Shown: positions 16,324 through 25,033 of the stretch, one piece after another | Layout: the number at the start of each line of letters is the position of its first letter | Numbering within the stretch: position 1 is the first letter of the stretch | DNA from: CAWDZK01 sp963807005 | GTDB taxonomy: Bacteria; Actinomycetota; Actinomycetes; JACCUZ01 | DNA: 64,000 nucleotides | Assembly (NCBI GenBank): GCA_963807005.1 | Contig: CAWDZK010000001.1 | Coordinates: 682,001 to 746,000, forward strand | Reading direction: 5' to 3' | Position numbers and translations under genes: made by a program | The notes under the pieces: model-generated | Seen by the model: the letters and a program-made list of their open reading frames with translations, nothing else | What the model was told of the DNA's origin: nothing | Databases searched by the model: none

Positions 16324-18164
16324 CCGCGCCGGTCCGGATGTCCAACGTGGACGCTGCGTGGCTCGGGATGGACTCGCCCGAGAACCTGATGATGGTGACC
16401 GGCGTCCTCCGGCTGGACGAGGAGCTCGACCGGGCCCGGCTGCTGGAGGTCATCGGGCACCGGCTGCTCGCCGCCTACCCGAAGTTCTCGATGCGTCCCT
16501 TGCCGTCCGGCACCCCTTTCGAGCAACCGGTCTGGACCGACGACCCGGACTTCGACCTGACCCGGCACGTCCTCGACGCCGGCCGGGTCGACGACGACAG
16601 CGGCCTGGCAGCGCTCGTCAGTGGGCTGCTCGGGCAACCGCTCGACATGCGGCACTCACCCTGGCAGTTCCACCTCGTGACGGTCCCGTCGTCCGCCGCG
16701 GGGGAGCTGACGACGGCCGTCGTCGCGCGGCTGCACCACTGCATCGCCGACGGCATCGCGCTGGCCAGCGTGCTGCTCTCGCTCACCGACGACGACCCGG
16801 ACGTCCCGGCTGACGTCGTCCGGGAAGCCATCGGTCCCGACCCACGGCGTCCGGGCCTGCGGTCCCGACTCACCGAGGGGTCCCGCGACCTGGAGCCGGT
16901 GGCGGGGGTCGACCCGCTCGCGCCGCGCTCCTTGCGGCAGGCGGTCGAGGCGCTCCGGTTCGGCTGGGCGGTCCTGAGCACCGGTCTCGGCCTGCTGCTG
17001 GCCAACCGTGACCCGCGCACCCGGCTGTCCGGCAAGCTGGGCACGGCCAAGGTGGCCGCCTGGTCGCGACCGCTGGACCTGGCCATGACGAAGCGGGTGG
17101 CCGGGGCGCTCGGAGTCACCGTCAACGACGTCCTGATGGCCGTCACGGCCGGGGCTCTGCGCCGCCATCTGACGGGTCTGGGGGAGACCGCCCACGACCT
17201 GCGGGTGTTCGTGCCGGTCGACCTCAGACGTGGCGAGCCGGTGTCGCGCACGCTCGGCAACAGGTTCGGCATCGTCTTCGTCAAGCTCCCGGTGTCGGTC
17301 CCCGACCCGGTCGAACGGGTGCGCCGGGTGCACGAGCGGATGAGCCGGCGCAAGGCGAGCGCCCAGGCGGCGTCGACGTTCGCGATCCTCGCGATCGTGG
17401 GCGCCCTGCCGGCGTGGGCGCACCGGCTGGCCGTCCGCGTCCTGGGGGCGAAGTCGTCGGCCGTCGTGACCAACGTGCCCGGACCGACCGGGCCCGTCTA
17501 CCTCGCCGGCTCGCGGCTGACCCGACTCACCTTCTGGGTGCCGCAGGCGGGCTCGGTCGGGCTCGGCGTGAGCATCCTCAGCTACGCCGGCGAGGTGACC
17601 GTCGGCGTGGCGGCCGACCGCAACCTGGTCCCCGACCCGGAGGAGCTGGTGGCGGCGGCCGAGGACGAGCTGGACGAGCTGGCCCGCCTCGTCCTCGCGG
17701 TGGACGACGAGGCCGTCGCGCTCGAGGTCGTGCCGTTCGACTCCGGTATCGCCTCCGCCCTGGTCGCCGAGGTGCAGCAGGAGTACGTACGCCGCTACGG
17801 CGGCCACGACGAAACCCCCGTCGACCCGGACGAGTTCGCCCCGCCGAACGGCGCCTTCCTCGTGGCCAGGGTCGGAACCACGGCAGTCGGCTGCGCCGGC
17901 CTGCGGCGGCACGGCGACGGTGTGGTGGAGGTGAAGCGGATGTTCGTCCGCCCCGAGCACCGGCGTCGCGGGCACGCCCGCCGGCTGCTCGCCGCCCTCG
18001 AGGACGACGCCAGGAGCCGTGGCGACCGGCGGGTCGTCCTGGAGACCGGTCTGGCCCAGCCGGAGGCCATCGCGCTGTACACGAGCGCCGGCTACACGCC
18101 GGTCGACGGCTTCGGCCACTACAAGGACTCGCCGCTGTCGCGGTCCTTCGCGCGCGACCTCTAG
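16320..18164 (+). CDS. WS/DGAT acyltransferase fused to a GNAT domain
   Basis: Protein of 614 aa. Residues 1-455 are a wax ester synthase/diacylglycerol acyltransferase domain with the catalytic HHCIADG (His139, His140, Asp144) and a late NVPGPTGPVYLAG motif; such enzymes make storage triacylglycerol or wax esters from acyl-CoA. Residues from about 462 onward form a complete GNAT acetyltransferase domain, with the acetyl-CoA loop RPEHRRRGHARRLL. The join is in frame without any stop. The GTG start overlaps the ROK kinase stop. The meaning of the acetyltransferase half is unknown. Confidence 0.88.
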   Translation: MTAPVRMSNVDAAWLGMDSPENLMMVTGVLRLDEELDRARLLEVIGHRLLAAYPKFSMRPLPSGTPFEQPVWTDDPDFDLTRHVLDAGRVDDDSGLAALVSGLLGQPLDMRHSPWQFHLVTVPSSAAGELTTAVVARLHHCIADGIALASVLLSLTDDDPDVPADVVREAIGPDPRRPGLRSRLTEGSRDLEPVAGVDPLAPRSLRQAVEALRFGWAVLSTGLGLLLANRDPRTRLSGKLGTAKVAAWSRPLDLAMTKRVAGALGVTVNDVLMAVTAGALRRHLTGLGETAHDLRVFVPVDLRRGEPVSRTLGNRFGIVFVKLPVSVPDPVERVRRVHERMSRRKASAQAASTFAILAIVGALPAWAHRLAVRVLGAKSSAVVTNVPGPTGPVYLAGSRLTRLTFWVPQAGSVGLGVSILSYAGEVTVGVAADRNLVPDPEELVAAAEDELDELARLVLAVDDEAVALEVVPFDSGIASALVAEVQQEYVRRYGGHDETPVDPDEFAPPNGAFLVARVGTTAVGCAGLRRHGDGVVEVKRMFVRPEHRRRGHARRLLAALEDDARSRGDRRVVLETGLAQPEAIALYTSAGYTPVDGFGHYKDSPLSRSFARDL

Positions 18165-18350
18165 ACCCCTGCCCCGAGCGGGCTCGGGCGACCGGCTCAA
18201 CCTGTGGGACGAACGTACGAATCGGCTCCGAACCGCTCAGGGCCGCTCGCGCGCCGCCCGATGGTGAGAGCACGGACGACTGGTCTCGACCGGTGTCGCC
18301 CGGACGTGTCTCGGGAGCTGACCCCGGCTCCCCGCCAGCAGGAGGTGCCC

Positions 18351-18542
18351 ATGTGCCAGCACCAGCCGATCTGCCCGTCCGCGGACAACCCTGCCCGTCA
18401 GCTCGCCCACACGGTGGCGGCCCACCCCGAACAAGGCTGGAGCCTGCTCTGTAACGGCGTCGTGGTGTTCGACGACCTGGGTGAACTGCTCCCGACCGCT
18501 CCGGCCCGTCCTGTCGCAGCGCTCGCGACGCAGGCCGCCTGA
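18351..18542 (+). CDS. DUF5999 small protein
   Basis: Protein of 63 aa beginning MCQHQPICPSADNPARQLAH and containing HPEQGWSLLCNGVVVFDDLG, the signature I recognise from the actinobacterial DUF5999 family. Three cysteines lie in the N-terminal half and centre. Function is unknown. The start is well supported by AGGAGGTG six bases ahead. A short hairpin (GGGAGC/GCTCCC, around 18313-18333) lies just upstream of the ribosome binding site. Confidence 0.85.
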   Translation: MCQHQPICPSADNPARQLAHTVAAHPEQGWSLLCNGVVVFDDLGELLPTAPARPVAALATQAA

Positions 18543-18555
18543 GGAGGTGGACGCC

Positions 18556-18651
18556 GTGCAGCAGCAGGTGAAGGTCAGCAAGCAGAGCCGGCCACCGCGC
18601 CCGGTCGAGCTCGACCTGCGGTCACCGTCCGGGCGGTCGCTCCCGTTCTGA
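18556..18651 (+). CDS. Possible 31-residue basic peptide
   Basis: Short open frame with GTG start and the strong ribosome binding site GAGGAGGTGG, 13 bases after the DUF5999 stop. The product is basic and rich in Gln, Lys, Arg and Pro, starting VQQQVKVSKQSRPPRP. It is too short for family assignment. The ribosome binding site and spacing suggest co-expression with DUF5999, but coding is not proven. Confidence 0.35.
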   Translation: MQQQVKVSKQSRPPRPVELDLRSPSGRSLPF

Positions 18652-18754
18652 CGGTCCACCGGCGACCGGCGCTCATCCAGGACGTCGTCGCAACGCGCGT
18701 CCGACGTGCGGCGCCTTCGCGAGGGGTGCGGACAAGCCGCGGGACCGGACGGCC

Positions 18755-20623
18755 TCAGCCCAGGCGCTCGTCGACGAAGCACCAGCGCCACGCCTCACCG
18801 GTCTCGAAGCTGCGCATCACCGGGTGCGTCGTCTCGTGGAAGTGTCGGTCCGCGTGCCGCTCCGGTGACGAGTCGCAGCAGCCCACGTGCCCGCAGGCCA
18901 GGCACAGCCGCAGGTGCACCCACTGGGTGCCGTCCCGCAGGCACTCCTCGCAGCCCTCCGGGCTCGTCGGCTTGATGGACGGGGGAGCCGCCTGCAGGTG
19001 CTCGCAGTCCTCGGCCCGGTCGGCCCGCGCGACCAGCTCGCGCTCCACGTCGGTGCCCTTGTCCTCGAGCCGGTCGAGCAACGACTCCTCGGAGTCGAGC
19101 AGGGTCAGGACGTCGCGCAGCACCTCGTCGTCGACCTTGCCGGAGGCCCTCGCCTCGAGCACGACCATGCGCTCGGCGGCCAGCATCTCCTGACGCAGCC
19201 GGCGGTACAGCTCGCTCGGCGTCTCGTCGTCGCTGGCGCCGCCCAGCCGCTCCCAGGCGGCGTCGGCGCGGCTGCGGGCGCGCTCCTCGAGCCGTTCGAT
19301 CACGGCCGGGTCCTGGCCGTCCTGCTTGAGCTCCGCCAGCCGGGCCAGCCCGGCGCGGGTCGCGCGAGAGAGGAGCGCCGCCTCCTCCAAGGCGTCCTCC
19401 GCCGGGTCCGGACCCGGCAGGCCGAGGCGCCGCACCAGCCACGGCAGGGTGCCCCCGTTGACCAGCAGCGTTCCGCCCACGACTGCGAAGGCCGCGAGGA
19501 TCAGGACGTCCCGGTGCGGGGTCTCCGCCGGCAGGACGAACGCGGCCGCCAGCGTGACGACGCCCCGCATCCCGGCCCAGGACACCAGGGCCGCGTGGCT
19601 CCACGTCCAGGCGTGCTCGCGCATCCGGGCGGTGCCGAACTTGTAGGCGGCGGTGGCGGCGTAGACCCAGACGACCCGGGTCAGCACCGTCGCGACGACG
19701 ACGGCGGCACAGACGTACGCGATCGTGGTGTAGCCGAGGTCGTCCCGGCCCGCGCGCTGGACGATCTTGGCGACCTGCAGCCCGATGAGCAGGAAGACCG
19801 CGTTCTCCAGGACGAAGGTGATGGTGCGCCAGTTGGTCTGCTCGGCCAGCCGGGAGGACGCGGACTGCAGGACCGGGGACTTGTGCCCGAGCAGCAGCCC
19901 GACGATGACGACGGCAAGGACGCCGCTGGCATGCACGGCCTCGGCGGCCAGGTAGGTCAGGAACGGCGCGACCAGCGACAGCGTCGTGTCGAGGACCGGG
20001 TCCGTCACCCGCTTGCGAGCAGCGGCGAGCAACGCCGCCAACGCCAGCCCGACGACGACCCCGCCCCCTGCGGCCAGTGCGAACGAGGTGCCGACGTCCA
20101 GCACGGTGACCGTTGTCGCGATCGCCGCGGTGGAGGTGCTCAGGGCCACCAGCGCGGTGGCGTCGTTGAGCAGGCTCTCACCCTCGAGGATCGACACCGT
20201 CCTTCGCGGCATGCCGACCTTCCGCGCGATCGCCGTTGCCGCGACCGCGTCCGGCGGAGACACCACGGCGCCGAGCGCGAGGCCGGCTGCGAGGGTCATC
20301 CCCGGCACCACCCACCAGGTCACCAGACCGACCATGACGGTCGTGAAGGCGATCGCGCCGACGGCGAGGATGCCGATCGCCTGCCGGTTGGCGCGGACGT
20401 CGACGAGGGAGGTGCGCAGGGCGGCGGCGTACAGCAGCGGCGGGAGGAAACCGATCAGCACCAGCTCGGGCTCGATCCGGTACTCGGGCACGCCGGGCAC
20501 GAACGACGCGAGCAGCCCGACGACGACCAGGGCCAGCGGCGCGGACAGGCCGAGACGGCGCGCCGCCGCGGCCACGACGGCCACGGCGACGACGAACGCC
20601 AGGATCTGGAGCGCCTCACCCAC
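18755..20623 (-). CDS. Na+/H+ antiporter (CPA1/NhaP) with C-terminal UBP zinc finger
   Basis: Protein of 622 aa. Residues 1-390 are about 12 membrane helices of the CPA1 exchanger family, with the ion-site motif SPPDAVAATAIARK and SLLNDATALVALS. A charged cytoplasmic segment with coiled-coil character follows (about 400-530). The last 85 residues are a UBP-type zinc finger, with CEHLQ, CEECLRDG, CLACGHVGCCDSS and H-rich HADRHFHETTHPV as ligands. The exchanger expels Na+ in return for H+; the zinc finger may bind a terminal carboxylate or regulate the pump (inference). GTG start. Confidence 0.9.
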   Translation of the reverse strand: MGEALQILAFVVAVAVVAAAARRLGLSAPLALVVVGLLASFVPGVPEYRIEPELVLIGFLPPLLYAAALRTSLVDVRANRQAIGILAVGAIAFTTVMVGLVTWWVVPGMTLAAGLALGAVVSPPDAVAATAIARKVGMPRRTVSILEGESLLNDATALVALSTSTAAIATTVTVLDVGTSFALAAGGGVVVGLALAALLAAARKRVTDPVLDTTLSLVAPFLTYLAAEAVHASGVLAVVIVGLLLGHKSPVLQSASSRLAEQTNWRTITFVLENAVFLLIGLQVAKIVQRAGRDDLGYTTIAYVCAAVVVATVLTRVVWVYAATAAYKFGTARMREHAWTWSHAALVSWAGMRGVVTLAAAFVLPAETPHRDVLILAAFAVVGGTLLVNGGTLPWLVRRLGLPGPDPAEDALEEAALLSRATRAGLARLAELKQDGQDPAVIERLEERARSRADAAWERLGGASDDETPSELYRRLRQEMLAAERMVVLEARASGKVDDEVLRDVLTLLDSEESLLDRLEDKGTDVERELVARADRAEDCEHLQAAPPSIKPTSPEGCEECLRDGTQWVHLRLCLACGHVGCCDSSPERHADRHFHETTHPVMRSFETGEAWRWCFVDERLG

Positions 20624-20680
20624 GGGTGGTCACAGCACCGGCAGCCGGGTGTGGATTCCCGCACACGCGCCCCGTGCTCG

Positions 20681-21391
20681 TCAGCGGTACTCCGGGTTGG
20701 GGTGGTCGAAGCGCGCGCCGGCATCCCACTCGGTGCGCTGGTTCCCCCGCGCCGGCACGCCGCCGGCGTCCTTGAGCAGCCGGGCGAGGTGCATCAGATT
20801 CCAGGTCATGAACGTCGTGTTCCGGCGGGTGAAGTCGTTCTTCGGCCCGCCGGAGCCGTCGTCGAGGTAGCTCGGGCCGGGACCCGCCTCGCCGATCCAC
20901 CCCGCGTCCGCCTGGGGTGGGATGGTGCAGCCGAGGTGCTGGAGCGAGTAGAGGACGTTCATCGCGACGTGCTTGATGCCGTCCTCGTTGCCGGTGACGA
21001 GCACCCCGCCGACCTTGCCGTAGTAGGCGTACTGCCCCGCGTCGTTGAGCTCGGCGCTGTTGCCGTAGAGGCGCTCGATCACCCGGGTGCAGACGCTGCT
21101 CTTGTCCCCGAGCCAGATCGGCGTGCAGAGGACGATTATGTCGGCGGCCTGGACGGTCCGGTAGATCTCCGGCCAGTCGTCCCGGTCGAACCCGTGGTCG
21201 CGCATGTCCGGCTGCACCCCGGGGGGCAGCTCGTGGTCGACCGCCCGAACTTCGTCGACGTGCACGCCGTTGGCTCGCATGATCGCGACGCTGTTGGCCG
21301 CCAGACCCGCGGTGTGGGAGGTCTCGGGGCTGCGCTTCAGGGTGCAGTTGATGAACAGTGCGCGCAGGTCGGCGAAGTCGTCGCCGCTCAT
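20681..21391 (-). CDS. Flavodoxin-fold NAD(P)H-dependent oxidoreductase
   Basis: Protein of 236 aa of the NADPH-dependent FMN reductase family. The FMN phosphate-binding region is NCTLKRSPETSHTAGLA near residue 15, the flavin loop is CTPIWLGDKSS, and a second loop is GGVLVTGNEDGIKH. It may reduce quinones, flavins or xenobiotics; substrate not known. The ATG at 21391 has GGAGG five to six bases upstream. It is just downstream of the Ku gene on the same strand, with only 30 bases between them, so it may share the transcript. Confidence 0.88.
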   Translation of the reverse strand: MSGDDFADLRALFINCTLKRSPETSHTAGLAANSVAIMRANGVHVDEVRAVDHELPPGVQPDMRDHGFDRDDWPEIYRTVQAADIIVLCTPIWLGDKSSVCTRVIERLYGNSAELNDAGQYAYYGKVGGVLVTGNEDGIKHVAMNVLYSLQHLGCTIPPQADAGWIGEAGPGPSYLDDGSGGPKNDFTRRNTTFMTWNLMHLARLLKDAGGVPARGNQRTEWDAGARFDHPNPEYR

Positions 21392-21421
21392 GGTGCCTCC
21401 GGCAGGGGATGACGAAGTGGG

Positions 21422-22387
21422 TCAGGCGCTGCGCCGGGTGGCGCCCTTCTTCTCGGCGGACTTCTTCGCAGCCTTCTTGGCCGCCGCCTTCTTCGGGGCC
21501 TTCTTGGCGGTCGACTTCTCGGCGGACTTCTTCGTGGCCTTCTTCGACGTCGCCTTGGCGGTCCTCGCGGCTGGCTCGGTGTCCGCCGCGGGCGCCGTCC
21601 CGCCGCCGGAGCGACGCTCCTTCGCCTCGGCGACGCTCCGACGTAGCGCCTCCATCAGGTCCACGACCTGCCCCGTGGACGCCGGTTCCTCGGCCGGTGT
21701 GACGACCTCGCGGCCGGCGACCTTGGCCTCGATGACCTCCTCGAGCGCACCCCGGTACTCGTCGGTGAACTCCTCCGGCTCGAAGTCGCCGGAGAGCGCG
21801 TTGATGTAGGACTCCGCCATCGCGAGCTCCTGCTCGCGCACCTTGACGTCCTCGTCGGAGAAGTCGAGCTTGGCCTCGCGGACCTCGTCCGGCCAGAGCA
21901 ACGTCTGCAGCACGAGCACGCCGTCGCGCGCACGCAGCATGGCCAGCCGCTCGCGCTGTCTCAAGGCGACCTTCACGACGGCGACCCGGTCGGACTTCTC
22001 CAGCGAGTCGCGCAGCAGCACGTACGGCTTCACGTCGCCGGTGGGGTCGCAGTAGTAGGGCTTGCTCATCTGCACGGCGTCGATCTGCTCGGCCGGGACG
22101 AAGCTGAGGACCTCGACCGACCGCGACGAGGAGATCGGCAGGTTGGCGAAGTCGTCGTCGTCGAGCACGACCATCTCGCCGTCGGGCAGCTCGTACCCCT
22201 TGGCGATGTCGGCGTAGGCCACCTCCTCGCCGTCGACGGAGCAGACCCGCTTGTAGCGGATCCGGCCACCGTCCTCGCGGTGCACCTGCCGGAAGGAGAT
22301 GTCCTTCTCCTCGGTGGCACTGAACAGGCGGACCGGGATCGAGACCAGTCCGAAGGAGATGGCGCCCTTCCAGATGCTCTGCGGCAT
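21422..22387 (-). CDS. ku: Ku protein (non-homologous end joining)
   Basis: Bacterial Ku (321 aa), which binds double-strand DNA ends as a homodimer and recruits ligase D. The N terminus MPQSIWKGAISFGLVSIPVR and the central KPYYCDP and LLWPDEVRE regions are characteristic. The last 70 residues are a Lys/Ala-rich low-complexity tail with KKAAAKKAAKK-type repeats, seen in many actinobacterial Ku proteins and thought to bind DNA. The start at 22387 matches the conserved N terminus. No ligD is in the window. Confidence 0.95.
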   Translation of the reverse strand: MPQSIWKGAISFGLVSIPVRLFSATEEKDISFRQVHREDGGRIRYKRVCSVDGEEVAYADIAKGYELPDGEMVVLDDDDFANLPISSSRSVEVLSFVPAEQIDAVQMSKPYYCDPTGDVKPYVLLRDSLEKSDRVAVVKVALRQRERLAMLRARDGVLVLQTLLWPDEVREAKLDFSDEDVKVREQELAMAESYINALSGDFEPEEFTDEYRGALEEVIEAKVAGREVVTPAEEPASTGQVVDLMEALRRSVAEAKERRSGGGTAPAADTEPAARTAKATSKKATKKSAEKSTAKKAPKKAAAKKAAKKSAEKKGATRRSA

Positions 22388-22516
22388 GCGCCCATGATCG
22401 GCGACGGGGGCCGGACGCGCCACCAGTGGGGTCCAACGGGGCGCTTTGTCGACAAAATCGGGGCCGGGCGGCGCGTCCTGCCGGGTTGTGTCCGGGGCCC
22501 GTGTCACCGTCTGGAC

Positions 22517-22747
22517 ATGACCACGAGCGCTGTCGTCCTGAGGTGGTGCGCCACCTGTCTCGACGAGACCATGTTCGAACAGCCCGAGTGCCAGGACCAC
22601 CACGACGGGGAGTGCCCCGAGTGGGTCTGCGTCTCCTGCGGCGAGGCCCTCCTGCTCGGCTTCGCGCCGCCGCAGCCGGCGCAGCGGTCACGGCCGGTAC
22701 AGCGGCGCGGGCGCCGCGCCGCCAGCCACCGTCACCGGGTCGCCTGA
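22517..22747 (+). CDS. Small zinc-ribbon-like protein
   Basis: Protein of 76 aa with six cysteines including CATCLDE and CVSCGEA, spaced as a treble-clef or rubredoxin-like zinc ribbon, with an additional Cys-rich QPECQDHHDGECPEW between them. The C-terminal 25 residues are basic. Probably a zinc protein; no function known. It is divergent from ku and ends nine bases before the PsiE-like gene, so those two are likely in one transcript. Confidence 0.7.
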   Translation: MTTSAVVLRWCATCLDETMFEQPECQDHHDGECPEWVCVSCGEALLLGFAPPQPAQRSRPVQRRGRRAASHRHRVA

Positions 22748-22756
22748 GCGCCGGCT

Positions 22757-23323
22757 GTGAGCGACCAGGACGGTCGTCCCGGCCAGGAGCCGCCGCGCTA
22801 CGTCCGGGTGGGCAACGCGCTGCTCGCCATCACGGAGGACGTCGTCTACGTGGGCATCGCCGCCATCCTGGCCGTCGCGGCGCTGGCCCTCCTGGTCGCC
22901 GCCGGGAAAGGGCTGACCGACCTCGGGGGCGACGCCTCGACCAACGAGGTCGTGCTCGAGGTCCTCGACTCCCTGCTGCTCGTCTTCATCGTGGTCGAGC
23001 TGCTGTTCGCCGTGCGGGTGATCCTCGGCAAGCGGGAGGTGGTGGCCGAGCCGTTCCTCATCGTCGGCATCATCGCCTCGATCAAGGAGATCATCGTGCT
23101 GTCGGTGGAGGCGGCAGACCTGCTCGGCAGGGCGGAGAGGTTCCGCCACGCCATCATCGAGGTCGGCGTGCTGGGTGCACTCGTGCTGGTCCTGGCCGCA
23201 GCAGCCATCCTGCTCCGGGTCAAGGAGCGGGAGCCCCAGGAGGGCGACAGCGAGTCCCGGGCGCCCGAGCTGTCCGACGCGGCGGCCGAGCGGCCCGCCC
23301 AGGGCGACCCGGGCGAGGTCTGA
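22757..23323 (+). CDS. PsiE-like membrane protein
   Basis: Protein of 188 aa with four hydrophobic helices (about residues 31-51, 71-90, 96-118 and 130-152) and the motif LFAVRVILGKREVVAEPFLI, matching the phosphate-starvation-inducible PsiE family. The role of the family is not established. The C-terminal 35 residues are acidic and polar. The GTG start at 22757 lies nine bases after the previous stop. A terminator-like hairpin follows at 23388-23439. Confidence 0.78.
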   Translation: MSDQDGRPGQEPPRYVRVGNALLAITEDVVYVGIAAILAVAALALLVAAGKGLTDLGGDASTNEVVLEVLDSLLLVFIVVELLFAVRVILGKREVVAEPFLIVGIIASIKEIIVLSVEAADLLGRAERFRHAIIEVGVLGALVLVLAAAAILLRVKEREPQEGDSESRAPELSDAAAERPAQGDPGEV

Positions 23324-23387
23324 CCGCGCGGACCGGGAGGCACCGGCCCCTCGGCGCGGCCCAGGCCGCCGGGATGCCCAGGGCACC

Positions 23388-23439
23388 AACGACGGCACAG
23401 CCCGCCCCGCAGGCAGCGGGCAGGCGGTCAGCCGTCGTT
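23388..23439. terminator. Hairpin between convergent genes
   Basis: AACGACGGC (23388-23396) and GCCGTCGTT (23431-23439) are perfect 9-bp inverted arms, with a GC-rich smaller hairpin between them. It lies between the converging PsiE-like and CBS genes and can terminate both. Confidence 0.5.
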
Positions 23440-23492
23440 CTGCCGTCGTACGTGCTCGACGGAGCCGTCCGCGGGTCTGCGCCCTGGGTAGG

Positions 23493-23891
23493 TCAGCCGA
23501 CCAGCTCGTCGTTGCTGCGCTCGCCGGCCCAGCAACGGACGATGTCGCGGACCGAGAGGATGCCGGCCACCTCGCCCTGGTCCAGCACGACCAGGTGCCG
23601 GAAGCCGCCGCGCATCATGGCGTCGGCGGCCTGCTCCAGGCTCCACGTCGGCGCCGCATAGACCAGGTCGCTCGTGAGGTGGTCGCGCACGTGTTCGGAG
23701 TCCGCGTCCTGACCCGCGCCGACCGAGGCCAGGACGTCCCGCTCGGTGAGGATGCCGACACCTGCCCCGTCCGGATCGTGCACCACGGCCGCGCCGACGT
23801 GCCGCGCGGACATCGCCCGGCTCGCCTCCCGCAGCGTGTGGTCGGGGCCGATGGTGAGCACCTCGGGGCTCATGCCCTCGCGGACCTGCAT
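23493..23891 (-). CDS. CBS domain protein
   Basis: Protein of 132 aa made of two CBS motifs in tandem: VREGMSPEVLTIGPDHTLRE through GILTERDVLASV, then DLVYAAPTWSLEQAADAM through GILSVRDIVRCW. CBS pairs bind adenine nucleotides and act as energy or redox sensors. No catalytic domain is attached. The ATG at 23891 is chosen because GAGGAGG lies eight bases upstream; an in-frame GTG at 23924 would place that site inside the gene. It stands alone on the minus strand. Confidence 0.88.
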   Translation of the reverse strand: MQVREGMSPEVLTIGPDHTLREASRAMSARHVGAAVVHDPDGAGVGILTERDVLASVGAGQDADSEHVRDHLTSDLVYAAPTWSLEQAADAMMRGGFRHLVVLDQGEVAGILSVRDIVRCWAGERSNDELVG

Positions 23892-23979
23892 GGTCGTGAC
23901 CTCCTCGGGCGGACGGTCGGACACCGCCCATCCTTCCGTGCCGGGGCCGACCAGGGAAGGGAAACGCCGCGTCCGGCCG

Positions 23980-23985
23980 TATTGT
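23980..23985 (+). promoter_or_regulatory. -10 element of a leaderless membrane protein gene
   Basis: TATTGT ends seven bases before the GTG at 23993, with no ribosome binding site between. This predicts a leaderless transcript. Confidence 0.5.
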
Positions 23986-23992
23986 CGGCCGG

Positions 23993-24766
23993 GTGACGAG
24001 CGAGACGATGACCGCGCCCGCCGGCGCGGATGCCCTCGCCCGCCCGCCCGCCGCGGCCCGGCTCACGGCGAGGTTCACGGCCCGGCTCGACCCGCCGGTC
24101 GTCCTCACCCTTGTCTGGGTTCCGCTCGTGCTGCTGCTCGACGTCGGTGCGGGCATCTGGTCCCAGCGGGCTCTCGGGGCCGGCACCTGGCTGCTGCTGC
24201 TCGCCCTGCTGCGCCGGGAGTCGCCACTGGTGCGTGCGCAGGTGGCGGTGGTCGTGGTGTTCGCCACGGCTGTCGAGTACACGTTCTCGCCGCTGCTCGA
24301 GGTGTACGTCTACCGCCTGGGCAACGTCCCGGCGTTCGTGCCTCCGGGACACGGCCTGGTCTACCTGTGCGCGCTGGCCATCGGCCGAGCGGCCTGGGTG
24401 CACCGGCGTTCCCGCGCCCTCGTGGTCGCCACGGTGGTCCTCGGCGGCGCGTACGCCGCCTGGGGGCTGGCGGGGTCCGGGCGGCCGGACGCCCTGGGCG
24501 CGTTCTGGTACCTGTGCCTGCTCGGCTTCCTCGCCTGGGGCCGGTCGCGCACCCTCTACCTGGGGGCATTCCTCGTCGTCACCTACCTCGAGCTGCTGGG
24601 CACCTGGCTGGGCACCTGGGCCTGGCAGACCCACGACCCGACCGGGCTGGTGACGATCGGCAACCCGCCGTCCGGCGCCGCCGGGGGATACGGCTGGTTC
24701 GACCTGGCCGCGGTGCTGGCCGGCCCCACGGTGCTGGCCGCCGCGCACCGGCTCCGCCGCCCCTGA
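23993..24766 (+). CDS. Polytopic membrane protein of unknown function
   Basis: Protein of 257 aa with about eight hydrophobic segments. Its most distinctive stretches are ATAVEYTFSPLLEVYVYRLG, with charged residues inside a helix, and GNPPSGAAGGYGWFDLAA near the end. I do not recognise the family. The length and the interior polar residues suggest an integral membrane enzyme or transporter rather than a simple anchor. The start is GTG, probably leaderless. A pair of hairpin repeats follows 25 bases after its stop. Confidence 0.72.
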   Translation: MTSETMTAPAGADALARPPAAARLTARFTARLDPPVVLTLVWVPLVLLLDVGAGIWSQRALGAGTWLLLLALLRRESPLVRAQVAVVVVFATAVEYTFSPLLEVYVYRLGNVPAFVPPGHGLVYLCALAIGRAAWVHRRSRALVVATVVLGGAYAAWGLAGSGRPDALGAFWYLCLLGFLAWGRSRTLYLGAFLVVTYLELLGTWLGTWAWQTHDPTGLVTIGNPPSGAAGGYGWFDLAAVLAGPTVLAAAHRLRRP

Positions 24767-24790
24767 CCCGCCCCGACCCCGCCCTGCCCC

Positions 24791-24856
24791 CCCGCGAGTG
24801 GTGGGTTCGGCATGCGTTTTGTCCCGTTCGGCGCGCGAAACCCACCACTCGGCGGG
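24791..24856. repeat. Hairpin repeat, copy 1
   Basis: A 66-base unit. The left arm contains CGAGTGGTGGGTTCG and the right arm CGAAACCCACCACTCG, giving a stem of about 15 bp flanked by CCCG/CGGG. The loop has GCGTTTTGTCC. Copy 2 lies 140 bases away with the same arms and a related loop. Confidence 0.7.
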
Positions 24857-24931
24857 AGGCGGCGGGCGACTCCGGCCCTCGCTCTGGGCGGTGCCCGCCG
24901 TACGCCGGCTGGAGCGAACCGACCTCGACCC

Positions 24932-24996
24932 CCCGCGAGTGGTGGGTTCAGCACCCGTTCTGTCCGGCTCGGCCGGCGGAACCCACCACTCGCGGG
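24932..24996. repeat. Hairpin repeat, copy 2
   Basis: CCCGCGAGTGGTGGGTTC (24932-24949) and GAACCCACCACTCGCGGG (24979-24996) form a perfect 18-bp stem. The loop contains CCGTTCTGTCC, close to the loop of copy 1. It resembles a REP-type element, lies between convergent genes and may also terminate them. Confidence 0.7.
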
Positions 24997-25033
24997 AGAG
25001 CGGGGCAGGGGGCGAGCGGGGTCGGGAAGCCCG

